From: Bin5 sp965232575
Lineage (GTDB): Bacteria; Chloroflexota; Anaerolineae; Caldilineales; Caldilineaceae
Assembly: GCA_965232575.1 (NCBI GenBank)
Contig: CBDDPZ010000009.1
Location: 1,302,001 to 1,366,000, forward strand
Direction: 5' to 3'
DNA length: 64,000 nt
Under the pieces are notes generated by a model. It was not told the origin of the DNA, did not search any database, and saw nothing but the letters and a program-made list of their open reading frames with translations. Below, in pieces: positions 49,529 through 59,300 of this stretch. Position 1 is the first letter of the stretch, and every line of letters begins with the position of its first letter. The position numbers and the translations under genes are program-made.

Positions 49529-52324
49529 ATGCGCAGCCAAACAGTCATCCTTACCCACGAACACGCAGATTTCGACGCGCTGGCCTCCTTGCTGGGTGGC
49601 GTATTGCTCTACCCGCATGCGCTGCCGGTCCTGCCGCGGAAGCTGAAACGCAACGTCCAGGCTTTCTTGTCCCTGTACCGCAACCAGTTCCCTTTCATCG
49701 AGCCACGGCATCTGCCGCGGTGCAACGTCGAACTGGCGATTGTTGTTGACACGCGGTCGTTTAACTCGGTGAAAGGGATGGGCGAAGATACACGTCATCT
49801 GGTGATCGACCACCATTCTGCGGCCGAGCCGCTGCCATCAGGTTGGGAAGACTGGCAGGAGGCGCTAGGCCCTCACACGACAGGCGCCAACGCCACGCTT
49901 CTGGTTGAGCGGCTGATGCAGCAGAACAGAGAGCTTTCCCCGTTTCAGACCACTCTGCTGGCGTTGGGCATTTACGAAGATACCGGCAGCCTCCTGTACC
50001 CCTCCACTACGCATCGCGACATTCGCTGCGCCGCCTGGCTGGTCGAGCAGGGCGCGCGCCTGGACGTAATGCGACGATTCATGAATTTCCCTCCCACGGC
50101 GGCGCAGAATGCGCTTTCCATACGCTTGACCGAGGACGCGGAGCACATGACCGTCGCCGGTCAGAACGTAGTGCTCGCCATGGGGGATGCGCCCGAATAC
50201 GACGATGAACTCAGCGGGCTTGCCCACAGGCTGAACGAACTCTTCAACCCGGATGCCCTGTTTGTCGTTGTCAACCTGAAGGATCACGTGCAAGTTGTGG
50301 CTCGCAGCAACACAGACGCAATTGACGTTGGCCTGATTACTGGGCTTCTCGGTGGCGGAGGCCACAGGCGAGCCGCGGCCGCGTTCTTGGAAGGGGAAAC
50401 TCTTGCGGACGTAAGAGAACGCATCGGCAGTCTGCTTCAAGAGCACGCACGCGCGCCCGCTACCGTAGCAGAGATCATGAGCCGGGGCCGACCTCACACG
50501 CTGGACGACGGGATGTCCGTTTCCGCCGCGATGGCGTTGATGCAGCGCTACGGCCATGAAGGGTTTCCGGTTCTGCACAGGGGCGACGACGGACAGGACA
50601 GGCTGGTCGGAATCTTGACTCGGCGAGAGGCTGACCGCACCATCGGCCACCGACTGGGTAAGCTGCCGGTCCATAAAGTAATGCGCCAAGGAGACTATAC
50701 AGTTCGCGCGGAAGCGCCTGTCAGCGCGCTTCACAAGCTAATGATCGAAAGTGGTTGGGGGCAGATCCCGGTTGTGGATGCCGGCAGCGAGATGGTGGGA
50801 ATTGTTACGCGTACCGATCTGCTCAAACTCTGGGGAGAAGAGCGAGAGGCTTCGCCGAAAATCCCGGATGTCAGTCGAGAACTGGGACAGATTCTGTCGG
50901 ACAGCCAATACCGGCTCCTCTGGCTTGTCGGTGAGACCGCGACCGAGATGGGACATGCCGTCTATGTGGTCGGCGGTTTTGTTCGAGACCTGTTGTTGGG
51001 GCATTTCGACAGCGCCGGCAGAGCCGGTTTCCTGGACATGGACCTGGTGGTCGAAGGGGATGCAATCGAACTGGCGGCGCGCATGCAGAGCAGGTGTGGA
51101 GGGCGGATTGTCACCCACGCTCGATTCGGCACGGCCAAGTGGATTTTAGACGAGCCGGGCTACCCGATGACATGCCCGGACCTGGTAGCTAGCGGCGAGG
51201 AGGCAGACCTGGGCCGGTTGCCACATCATCTTGATTTCGTTACAGCGCGCACGGAATTCTATACAGAGCCAACCGTCCTGCCGACCGTTGAGCAAGGCAG
51301 TATCAAACTGGACCTGCACCGGCGGGATTTTACAGTCAACACGCTGGCGGTCGCGCTAACTCCGGACAGGTGGGGCGACCTGCTTGACTTCTACGGCGGG
51401 CTCTCCGACTTGAGGACAGGGGTTGTGCGGGTCCTGCACAGCCTGAGTTTTGTGGATGACCCGACAAGAATCCTGCGCGCTGTCCGCTATGAACAGAGAT
51501 TTCGGTTCCGAATCGACGCGCGGACGCAGGAGCATCTTCTTGACGCGGCGCCGCTGCTGGGGCGAGTTACGGCGGCGCGAATTCGCCAGGAATTGGACCG
51601 GATTTTCCAGGAAGAGAGACCGGAAGACGCGGTCCTGCGCCTGGACGAATTGGATATACTCAGGCGGATTCATCCTGCTTTGCGGGCCGAAGCTTCCTTC
51701 GCCAGACGCAGCGCATCCCTTAGGGCGTTCCTGGAGGCGGGTGGGACGGATGAGGCTCGAGTCTGGGCTGACGGAAATGACGACGATTCAGTAGAGGCCC
51801 TGGCAGGTCAGCTCCAACTGGAAGACTCGCCGGTGGAACGGCTCTATTGGGGTCTTCTCATTTACGATCTGCTGCCTCCAGAGGATGATGACGATGTCAA
51901 GGCGTCGTCGCTCGAAAAAGAACTGAGCGAACGGCTTAGGCTTCGGGGAAGAACGCAGAGCCTGATGCGTCAACTCCGGTTAGTCAAGGCACGTTTGCCG
52001 CAGTTGACCGACCCACAGCAACGGACAAGCGAGGTTGTAGCCACACTCGACAAGGCGCAACCGGCAGTGCTTCTGCTGCTCTCGCTGGTGGAGGAGAATT
52101 CCTTGCTGCGCAAACGGCTAAATTGCTACCTGCAGACTTGGCGACACATTCGTCCTGCTCTGGATGGAAGAGACCTGCAACAGTTGGGATTGCCGCCCGG
52201 CCCGGGGTACGGCAAGATCATGCGCAGATTACGCACGGCTCTTCTCGATGGAGAAATCGAAGCCGGCGCGCCGGAACAAGAGCTGGCAGAGTCGATGGTG
52301 CGCAATATGCTGGAAGCGGTATGA
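49529..52324 (+). CDS. DHH-CBS-CCA tRNA nucleotidyltransferase fusion (A-adding/polyA polymerase-like)
   Basis: 931 residues from ATG 49529; the open frame to 49142 overlaps the amidohydrolase. The N-terminal DHH/DHHA1 phosphoesterase domain has THEHADFDALASLLGG, VVDTRSFNS, DHHSAAEP and GGGGHRRAAAAFLEG. Two CBS domains follow (about residues 312-430, e.g. GHEGFPVLHRG and SGWGQIPVVD). The class II nucleotidyltransferase head begins GHAVYVVGGFVRDLLLG with metal Asp in DMDLVVEGD, RRDFTVNTLAVAL and DDPTRILRAVRYEQRF, then helical neck and body. The arrangement is that of Aquifex-type A-adding enzymes, acting in tRNA 3'-end maturation. The DHH part may hydrolyse phosphoester RNA or cyclic nucleotides. 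Confidence 0.88.
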   Translation: MRSQTVILTHEHADFDALASLLGGVLLYPHALPVLPRKLKRNVQAFLSLYRNQFPFIEPRHLPRCNVELAIVVDTRSFNSVKGMGEDTRHLVIDHHSAAEPLPSGWEDWQEALGPHTTGANATLLVERLMQQNRELSPFQTTLLALGIYEDTGSLLYPSTTHRDIRCAAWLVEQGARLDVMRRFMNFPPTAAQNALSIRLTEDAEHMTVAGQNVVLAMGDAPEYDDELSGLAHRLNELFNPDALFVVVNLKDHVQVVARSNTDAIDVGLITGLLGGGGHRRAAAAFLEGETLADVRERIGSLLQEHARAPATVAEIMSRGRPHTLDDGMSVSAAMALMQRYGHEGFPVLHRGDDGQDRLVGILTRREADRTIGHRLGKLPVHKVMRQGDYTVRAEAPVSALHKLMIESGWGQIPVVDAGSEMVGIVTRTDLLKLWGEEREASPKIPDVSRELGQILSDSQYRLLWLVGETATEMGHAVYVVGGFVRDLLLGHFDSAGRAGFLDMDLVVEGDAIELAARMQSRCGGRIVTHARFGTAKWILDEPGYPMTCPDLVASGEEADLGRLPHHLDFVTARTEFYTEPTVLPTVEQGSIKLDLHRRDFTVNTLAVALTPDRWGDLLDFYGGLSDLRTGVVRVLHSLSFVDDPTRILRAVRYEQRFRFRIDARTQEHLLDAAPLLGRVTAARIRQELDRIFQEERPEDAVLRLDELDILRRIHPALRAEASFARRSASLRAFLEAGGTDEARVWADGNDDDSVEALAGQLQLEDSPVERLYWGLLIYDLLPPEDDDDVKASSLEKELSERLRLRGRTQSLMRQLRLVKARLPQLTDPQQRTSEVVATLDKAQPAVLLLLSLVEENSLLRKRLNCYLQTWRHIRPALDGRDLQQLGLPPGPGYGKIMRRLRTALLDGEIEAGAPEQELAESMVRNMLEAV

Positions 52325-52394
52325 GCGGACCCGCCAGTTGGCTTGCGTGCACTGTGGAAAGCACAAGCCGACTGCACCCACGAGGAGTACTACC

Positions 52395-53561
52395 ATGAAG
52401 ATTACGGCGATCAGACCGATATTCGCGCAAGGGGAGCGGCGTACTTTCGTCTTCATCAAGGTCGAGACCGATCAGCCCGGGCTGGTCGGCTGGGGAGAAG
52501 CAACGGTAGAAGGCAAGCCGCGGGCGGTGGCCGGGTGTGTACAGGATATGGAGCCGATGATTCTGGGCTTCAGTCCACTTGAGGTGGAACACTGCTGGCA
52601 GGTACTCTATCGCGGCGGCTTCTGGCGGCAGGGCGTCATCGGCCTTTCCGCTCTCTCGGGCATCGACCAGGCATTGTGGGACATCAAAGGCAAGGAAGCG
52701 GGCAAGCCGATCTATGAGCTTCTCGGCGGCAAGGTGCGGGACCGTGTGCGGATGTACACGCACTTCGGCGGCGACACGCCTGATGCAATGGCGGAGAGCG
52801 CGCAGTCCAAGGTGGCTAAAGGCTGGGACGCCGTGAAAACGGTGCCGGTGCCGATAACGAACATGCTGGACGGGCCGCGCGTATTGGACGAAGCGGAGGC
52901 CGGCCTGAGAGCGGTGCGCGAAGCGGTCGGCAATGACGTGGACATTCTGCTGGATATGCACGGTCGGGTTACGCCGCAGATGGCGATCCGCTACGCGCAT
53001 CGTTTTGAGCCGTACTATCCGTTCTTCATGGAGGAGCCGGTTCAGGCGGAGAACCCGGCGGCGATGGCGCAGGTAGCCCGCGCCACCAATATACCAATTG
53101 CCACAGGCGAGCGTCTCTTCACCCGCTGGGGCTTTCGCGAGATTCTCGAAACCGGCGCGGCCAGCTTGTTGCAGCCGGACGCCTGTCACGCCGGCGGCAT
53201 CAGCGAGATTCGCCGCATCGCCGCGCTGGCGGATGTTTATTACGCCGGACTCGCCCCCCATAATCCTTACGGCCCGATCTCGACAGCGGCTTGCGTCCAT
53301 GTAGATTTCACGACGCCCAACTTTGTTATTCAGGAGATGGTTGACCCTGACGATATGCCACTCTCTATGACGGAGTTCGTCGTCGAGCCCCTGACAGTCG
53401 TGGACGGCTACATGTTGCCGCCTGAAAAACCAGGTCTGGGCGTCGAAGTGGACGAGGCTGCATGCGCCCGCCATGCACCGGACTTCAGTTCGGAAGAGGT
53501 GCGGAACGCCTACCAATCCTATCTGGCCCGCCACCGGGACGGCGGCGTCGCCGATTCCTGA
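52395..53561 (+). CDS. Mandelate racemase/muconate lactonizing-family dehydratase, D-galactonate dehydratase-like
   Basis: 388 residues; ATG 52395 after GAGGAG at 8 bases, upstream frame rejected. MKITAIRPIFAQGERR, GWGEATVEGKPRAV, YRGGFWRQGVIGLSALSGID and DIKGKEAGKPIYELLGGKVR are typical of the DgoD group. Metal ligands lie in LLDMHGR, FFMEEPVQAEN and ATGERLFTRWGF, with the catalytic His in LAPHNPYGPISTAACVH. The probable reaction is dehydration of D-galactonate or a similar sugar acid to a 2-keto-3-deoxy acid. A broad substrate range is usual in this family. Confidence 0.85.
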   Translation: MKITAIRPIFAQGERRTFVFIKVETDQPGLVGWGEATVEGKPRAVAGCVQDMEPMILGFSPLEVEHCWQVLYRGGFWRQGVIGLSALSGIDQALWDIKGKEAGKPIYELLGGKVRDRVRMYTHFGGDTPDAMAESAQSKVAKGWDAVKTVPVPITNMLDGPRVLDEAEAGLRAVREAVGNDVDILLDMHGRVTPQMAIRYAHRFEPYYPFFMEEPVQAENPAAMAQVARATNIPIATGERLFTRWGFREILETGAASLLQPDACHAGGISEIRRIAALADVYYAGLAPHNPYGPISTAACVHVDFTTPNFVIQEMVDPDDMPLSMTEFVVEPLTVVDGYMLPPEKPGLGVEVDEAACARHAPDFSSEEVRNAYQSYLARHRDGGVADS

Positions 53562-53621
53562 ACCGCGTTCGCGCCCTGCCAGGGCGGACAGTCCTGCACT
53601 GACCTGACGTGGAGCAAACAC

Positions 53622-54905
53622 ATGGCCCCGATTCTCTCCGGCAAACGTATCGTGCTCGGCATCAGCGGCGGCATTGCGGCCTACAAGGCGGTGACACTGG
53701 CCAGCCGCCTTACACAGGCCAATGCGCTGGTGGACGTGATAATGACACATTCCGCCGCCAAGTTCGTTGCGCCCGTGACTTTCCAGGCGATAACGCAGCG
53801 GAGCGTTGCGACTGATACTTTCGAGTTCTGGCATGATGCGGGCCGGTTGCGTATCGGCCACGTGGCGCTGGCCCATGCAGCAGACCTGTTTATCATTGCG
53901 CCGGCGACGGCCCACACGATTGCCCGTCTTGCCCTCGGTCTGAGCGACGATTTGTTGAGCATCACTGCGCTCAGCTATAAGGGTCCAATGCTGCTGGCGC
54001 CGGCGATGGAAACCAATATGTGGACGCACCCGGCGACGATGCGCAATGTGCAGACTTTGCAGGATTGGGGCGTCGACTTTATCGGCCCGGAGGAAGGAAG
54101 GCTGGCATCCGGCGAAGTTGGGGAAGGTCGGGTCGCGGAGGCGGAAGACATCTTCGAAGTCGCCTGCAAGGTGATCGGGCGGGGGGGACCCCTGGACGGG
54201 TTGCGTGTGGTGATCACGGCCGGGGGCACTCGGGAGCCGATCGATCCTGTGCGATTCATGGGAAACCACTCCACCGGGAAGATGGGGGCTGCTCTGGCGC
54301 GGGCGGCGCGTGACCTGGGCGCGGATACGGTGCTTGTCCACGCTCCACTAGCAGTGCATCCCCCTGGCGGCGTATCGCTCGTACCGGTCCATACCGCTCA
54401 GCAGATGTTTTCGGCGGTCATGGAAGAGCTGCCCGAGACGGATGTCCTCATCGGTGCGGCGGCGGTGGCCGATTACCGCCCCACAGACAGCGTTGACTAC
54501 AAGCTGAAAAAGTCACCGCAGCAACATGTCATTTCGCTGGAAAGGACGCCGGACATACTGCTTGCGGTCGGCAATCAAAGGGAAGGGGGCAATCCGGGCC
54601 CGCGTCTTGTCATCGGTTTCGCCGCGGAGACGAACGATTTGGAGGCGAACGCTATCGACAAGTTGAAGCGAAAGAACCTCGATCTCGTCGTTCTCAACGA
54701 CGTGAGCGCGCCGGACAGCGGCTTCGCGGTGGATACGAACAGGGTTACTGTGTTTGAGCGCGGCGGCAACCGCGAAGCCTGGCCGCTCATGAGCAAGGAC
54801 GAGGTCGCCCAGGCGATAATGCAGCGGATTGTCGTGAGACTGGGAAGACTTGACTGGAAAGGGGCTCAGGTCAACGCGCAGGACGACTCGACTGAAGATT
54901 GTTAG
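53622..54905 (+). CDS. coaBC: Bifunctional phosphopantothenoylcysteine decarboxylase/phosphopantothenate-cysteine ligase
   Basis: 427 residues, ATG 53622 (GGAG upstream). The N-terminal CoaC flavoprotein: GISGGIAAYKAVTLASRLTQ, the catalytic His region FWHDAGRLRIGHVALAHAAD, APATAHTIARLALGLSDDLL and PAMETNMWTHPAT, where Glu replaces the usual Asn of PxMNxxMW, a variation seen elsewhere in related phyla. The C-terminal CoaB: VITAGGTREPIDPVRFMGNH, STGKMGAALARAARDLG, YKLKKSPQQHVISLERTPDI and GFAAETNDLEANA. It makes 4'-phosphopantetheine, two steps of CoA synthesis. It starts 60 bases after the dehydratase gene. Confidence 0.94.
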   Translation: MAPILSGKRIVLGISGGIAAYKAVTLASRLTQANALVDVIMTHSAAKFVAPVTFQAITQRSVATDTFEFWHDAGRLRIGHVALAHAADLFIIAPATAHTIARLALGLSDDLLSITALSYKGPMLLAPAMETNMWTHPATMRNVQTLQDWGVDFIGPEEGRLASGEVGEGRVAEAEDIFEVACKVIGRGGPLDGLRVVITAGGTREPIDPVRFMGNHSTGKMGAALARAARDLGADTVLVHAPLAVHPPGGVSLVPVHTAQQMFSAVMEELPETDVLIGAAAVADYRPTDSVDYKLKKSPQQHVISLERTPDILLAVGNQREGGNPGPRLVIGFAAETNDLEANAIDKLKRKNLDLVVLNDVSAPDSGFAVDTNRVTVFERGGNREAWPLMSKDEVAQAIMQRIVVRLGRLDWKGAQVNAQDDSTEDC

Positions 54906-54968
54906 ACCGGCGTCAGGTCAATTAAGCTACGATGTGGATGCATTGTACATCCAGCAGGGATTTCCGCC

Positions 54969-55811
54969 ATGCCTCTCACTGACAAACAAGAAAGGGAGAT
55001 TGCGGGCACGCTGAGTGAAATCGATGCCGCGCAGATCTCGATTTCTCGGAGATTATCGGCGGCGCAACGGACGCAGCAAGGACTCTCGATGATTCGAATC
55101 GCTGAGGAAGTGGCGTCCTATCGATTGCGGACAATTCGGCCCGAACTGACAGAAAGAATGTCGCTCGGACTCGCACGCAAAGCAACTGTGGACGGGAGGG
55201 AGGCGGTGGCAGAAGACCCGCGACAGGAATTTGGAAGTTTCGTTCGGGAGGCTCTTGATGCGCTTGAAGAGACGAACGTCACATATCTGGTAGGAGGAGC
55301 CGTTGCCCTGTGGGGATGGGGAGAGGCCCGAACCACTCGGGACTTCGATGTCGTAATCGATCTGCCGCTTGAGCAAATGGCCCAGCTCTCCGAGGCACTT
55401 AAGGCCAGAAAGATGTTGGTACCTGTTGAAGTAATGCTCGACCTATTTCTTTCGCCCGCGGACCTGCCAATCAACGCCATCCACCTGCCTACCGGATACA
55501 AGCTGGAAATTTTCCTGCTGCGGCCCGACGATGCTCTGCGCGCCAGTGCCCTACAGCGCCGCCTGCTTGTCGACTTCGGCCCTGGTATCGGCGAGGTATA
55601 TGTCCATTCCCCTGAGGACCTAATCCTCTATAAGCTTCAGTACTACAGTCTTAGCAGCCAGACCAAGCATGTCCGCGACATCGGCAGCATCATCGCTACG
55701 GTAGGAGAAGACAGCCTGGAACACGACTACCTTACGCACTGGATCGACAGACTAGATTTAACCGAAATCTGGCTGGAGATTCGGAAACAGTTGCTGCGCC
55801 CAAATGGCTAG
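54969..55811 (+). CDS. DUF6036-like nucleotidyltransferase-fold protein
   Basis: 280 residues. After a ~85-residue helical N-terminus, the nucleotidyltransferase core reads ALEETNVTYLVGGAVALWGW, GEARTTRDFDVVIDLPLEQM (Asp-x-Asp metal site of the family) and HLPTGYKLEIFLLRPDDA, then EVYVHSPEDLILYKLQYYSL. Related proteins act as tRNA or small-molecule nucleotidyltransferases, and similar folds form MNT antitoxin or AbiEii-type toxins. No toxin partner is adjacent. The 3' end abuts a pseudogene on the other strand. Confidence 0.7.
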   Translation: MPLTDKQEREIAGTLSEIDAAQISISRRLSAAQRTQQGLSMIRIAEEVASYRLRTIRPELTERMSLGLARKATVDGREAVAEDPRQEFGSFVREALDALEETNVTYLVGGAVALWGWGEARTTRDFDVVIDLPLEQMAQLSEALKARKMLVPVEVMLDLFLSPADLPINAIHLPTGYKLEIFLLRPDDALRASALQRRLLVDFGPGIGEVYVHSPEDLILYKLQYYSLSSQTKHVRDIGSIIATVGEDSLEHDYLTHWIDRLDLTEIWLEIRKQLLRPNG

Positions 55812-56338
55812 TAGGGGGATCTGCCGGGCCCTCGTAGGCGCATATGCCGATCCGCGGTGAATTTACGGCAGGCAGGACCATCGCATCTTCGTGTGAATGC
55901 TCGTTCACGTGCTGACCGCACAAGAAGCAATTGTTGCCTTCCCATAGGCATCCGGCGCATATCCAGTCGGCCTGTTTGCGGCAGACCATGCATTTCATTG
56001 TGGGCGTTTTGTTGCGCGTCAACATTCGAATGGGTTTGCCCGTCCAGTTACCTGAGCGCACAGCAAGTACAGCACTCCAACTAGATAACCCGCAGATACT
56101 GATCCAGCTGGTCCAGCGTGGCCTGGCCTGCAATTTCCAGGTGCAGCCAGTAGTCGGAGATCCAAACATCCTCAACCAGCAGGTGAAAGATCTTCTGCTG
56201 TTGTCCCGGCCCCGTGGCATCAGATTCGATTGCGCTTGCACGCTCGGCACACGTTTGCAGATGACGAGTCATGCCCTAGCGGGTGTAATCCTTGCCACAG
56301 AACTCGCAGTTTCCCCTAGTTGCCTTTCTTCTCACCAT
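55812..56338 (-). pseudogene. Decayed pRiA4b ORF-3-like (IS1096 passenger-like) gene with in-frame stops
   Basis: Starts at ATG 56338 after AAAGGAGG: MVRRKATRGNCEFCGKDYTR, a zinc-finger N-terminus, then TAG (56278-56276), then GMTRHLQTCAERASAIESDA and IFHLLVEDVWISDYWLHLEI, which match the pRiA4b ORF-3 domain. At ATG-frame codon 86 a second TAG (56083-56081) sits where the family has Trp (LRVI-stop-LECC), and a TAA follows at 56050-56048. In another frame comes the C-terminal zinc part MKCMVCRKQADWICAGCLW and the terminal NSPRIGICAYEG. The middle of the domain is missing. Two nonsense codons, an internal deletion and a frame change mark it as dead. Confidence 0.7.
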
Positions 56339-56396
56339 CGTTTCCTCCTTTACAAACCAGGTCTTTGCCAAGATAAAGAATCAGTCCGGTCGCTTC

Positions 56397-59300
56397 CTAA
56401 TCTTCGCCGACCTCTACGACAACCCAATTGATTCCCGTCCGGCCGAAGGTTTCGGGCGCGTACATTTCCTCTGCTTTGGCGGGTGGCGCAACGAAGGCGC
56501 CGGGCGTCGTGGCGCGGGCCAGGTAGCTGTATTCGTAAACGCCTGCCCACAGATATGACGTGAAGGCCTCGGCCCGTTCGTCGCGCAGGTTCTGATGTTG
56601 ATACCAGCTGCCCCGCCACCGGCGTCCGGTCCGAGACCTGTTCGATTCCTGGGGCGGAGCGGCGGTCACAGCCAGATCCGGGTTAAGGATTTCCAGGCCG
56701 GCAGGCAACGGGTCCACAAGGGCAACGTGGACGCGACGCGAGGGAGCGACCATCGTCAACCTGACCCGTACGCGGGCGCCGGCTCGGATGTGCCAGACGC
56801 CATCCTCATCGCGACGTACGTCGGAGGGATCGTCCACAGCCTCGTAGATGCGCTCGACGGTGAAGCCATGATCCGCCGGCCCTAGGCTGAGGTCGACGGG
56901 AGCGTAGCGCAGACCCAACCGGTAGTAAAGCCGCCCCTGGCCCTCCTTCTGAATTATCAAGGACAGGTCGCCCTCTGCATTTGACGCGCTCTCATACAGG
57001 AATTGCATGGGCAGGTCAAGGCCTACGTTATCCGCCGAACGCCCCTGGAAGGCGCGGCTGGCCGCGAATTGCTCACCTAACCAGATTCTGGCTACGAAGT
57101 CGGGCGTCTGGGACTCAAAGCGACTAAAATACCGGTCCATCGCCAGAAGAACCCACACGTTTTCCTGCGTATTGCTCCAGCGGCCGGCTGTGCGATGGCC
57201 CAGAAGACCCCGTACCAGCTTGGTTATCAGGTCGCTGTCCGGCTGATCGACGACGAGCGCATCCAACAGGACCGCGTCGCTGCGGCGACTGGAGTGTAGC
57301 AACAGGTAGTCGCCATCGGTATAGCCGGATGCGACTGTGGCGGCTCCGGCTGTCTCGGTCACACGGTTATTGAGGAAACGCCGCATTTCGGCAACGGTGG
57401 ATTGCGAGGCGGCATCGTCGGTCAAGACAAATAGCAGCCAGCCAACGCTTTCCAGTGAGAGGCGTTCCAGCCCCGCCTCCGTCACCAGCGTCCGCGCCTT
57501 GGAAGGATCGTCGTCGTTGAGCAGTTTGCGAACATAGAGGGCGTAGGAGGAGAGCCCGCGGCGGGCTTCGTCACCGTACCAGGAGGGGAACTGCCGCTCG
57601 ATAGTGCGAAGATATTCCAGTGAACGGCTCACCATTTCGTCTGGCACGGCGTACCCTTTCAGACGGGCTCGGGCCAGGGCATGGGCCACATGTACACTGT
57701 GGTAGGGCCAGATTTCACCGCCGCGCCGCCAGATAGGGAAGCCGCCTCCGTAATCCTGCATAGCTTCCAGAATCTGCAGGTCCCGTTCCAACGTCTTCTC
57801 GATTTCATTCGGAGCAGGCATACCTTCAGCGTTGAACGCGGTCAGCACATCTCGCAGCGCGGCCACGGCAAGGATGCGTGAAGCGATCTGCTCGGACGAA
57901 TCGAATGGGTAGCGGACCAGATAGAGAAAAGCGTCCGTCAGCGCTTGCAGAGCTGTGGATGAAAGTGTCACTTCCAGGCCACCGTAGTCGGGAATAGCAT
58001 CGGCGGGCGGCCGGAGGGGTTGCAGGACAGTGTCGCCTTCGTCGATTTCACCGTATACAGCGAAGGCTTCAGTTGTCGCGGGGGTGAACACCGGCAGACT
58101 GATCTTGGCCGCGTCGGCAACTGCCGGTTGATTGGCGTCGATCGCGCCGAACTGGAAGCGGGCGGTTCCGGCACTGGCGGTCTCTGTCGGGAAGCGCACC
58201 TCAACTCGGTCGTTGGCAGGGATCGTTACGGCGTAGCCGGCGGCCCCGTCTACTCCGCTCTCCCCTGTCAGGATTGCGTTTGCTGCGCGTACAATTGCAT
58301 GTGTTTCTATCGCCTCATCGGTCTGGTTTTGCAGCACGACCGGCAGCTCAAAACTGTCGCCGTAATTCAGGAATCGCGGGGCGGAGGGACGCACCATCAG
58401 GGGCAGGCGCGCGGTCAGGTTGGACTCGCCGGCGCCGAAGTAACGGCCATCGGCGACTGCCACTACCATCACCCGGTAGCGGGTCAGATTGTCAGGCAGC
58501 GTGACCGGCACGCTGGCGCGGCCGTTTTGGTCTGTACGAACTTCGGGCGCGAACAGGGCCAACGGGTCAAAGTCCAGCCGGGCCCGAATTGACTGCCCAC
58601 CGCTGTCGCTATCTGATTCGCCTGCGCCAGACTCTTCGGCCATCTCTTCATCCATGGCCATCTCCGCCATGGCAGCGGGGGCCGCAGCGGCCACCATTCC
58701 CTTCATAGACCTGGACTGCACCGCCGTTGGCATAGATTGGGGCGTTCCCGTGGGCGATGGAGCAGCTCCCTGTAATGATTGCCGACTTGCAAGCAAGAGG
58801 TCGGCTCGATTGTGATGATCGCTGACGCCGTGATCGCGATGGCTGTAGAATACACTGACGGGATCGATCAATTGATAGCCGGTCAGAGCCAGGATTGCCT
58901 CGTCAACGACAACGACGGCAAACTCAGCGTCGGCCACCGGTGAGCCGTCCGCGTCTATTACTGTCACTTCGATCATCGTTTTCGAGCCGGGCTCGAGACG
59001 GGCTGCCTTGGGCTCGGCATCCACCTGGAGTGTGCGGCTCAACGGTGGAATCGACAGATTGAGCCGGCCGCGTGCATAGGCGGGGCGACGCGGCAGTTCC
59101 GGTAGCGCGTTGCCGGCATCGTCCACGCGCTCGCCTGCCCCGACAAGATCCACCTGGACATGGATGTTGGGAATCTGGCTCTCTTGGACTGGCACGCGCA
59201 GGGTGTAGGTGGGTCCTTCCATTGTGAACCGTTCGCTGGAAACTAGACCATCGCGCTGTAAGGTCAGGAGACCCTCTGCCGGGTAGAAGGGAGCTTGCAC

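Noticed and set aside
52218..54341. 707-codon minus-strand ORF across dgoD-like and coaBC genes
   Set aside because: Spans two confident genes on the other strand and reads as His/Arg-rich noise.
54969..55811. Toxin-antitoxin (AbiEii or MNT/HEPN) reading of the nucleotidyltransferase gene
   Set aside because: No adjacent partner: upstream is coaBC and downstream is a decayed pseudogene on the other strand.
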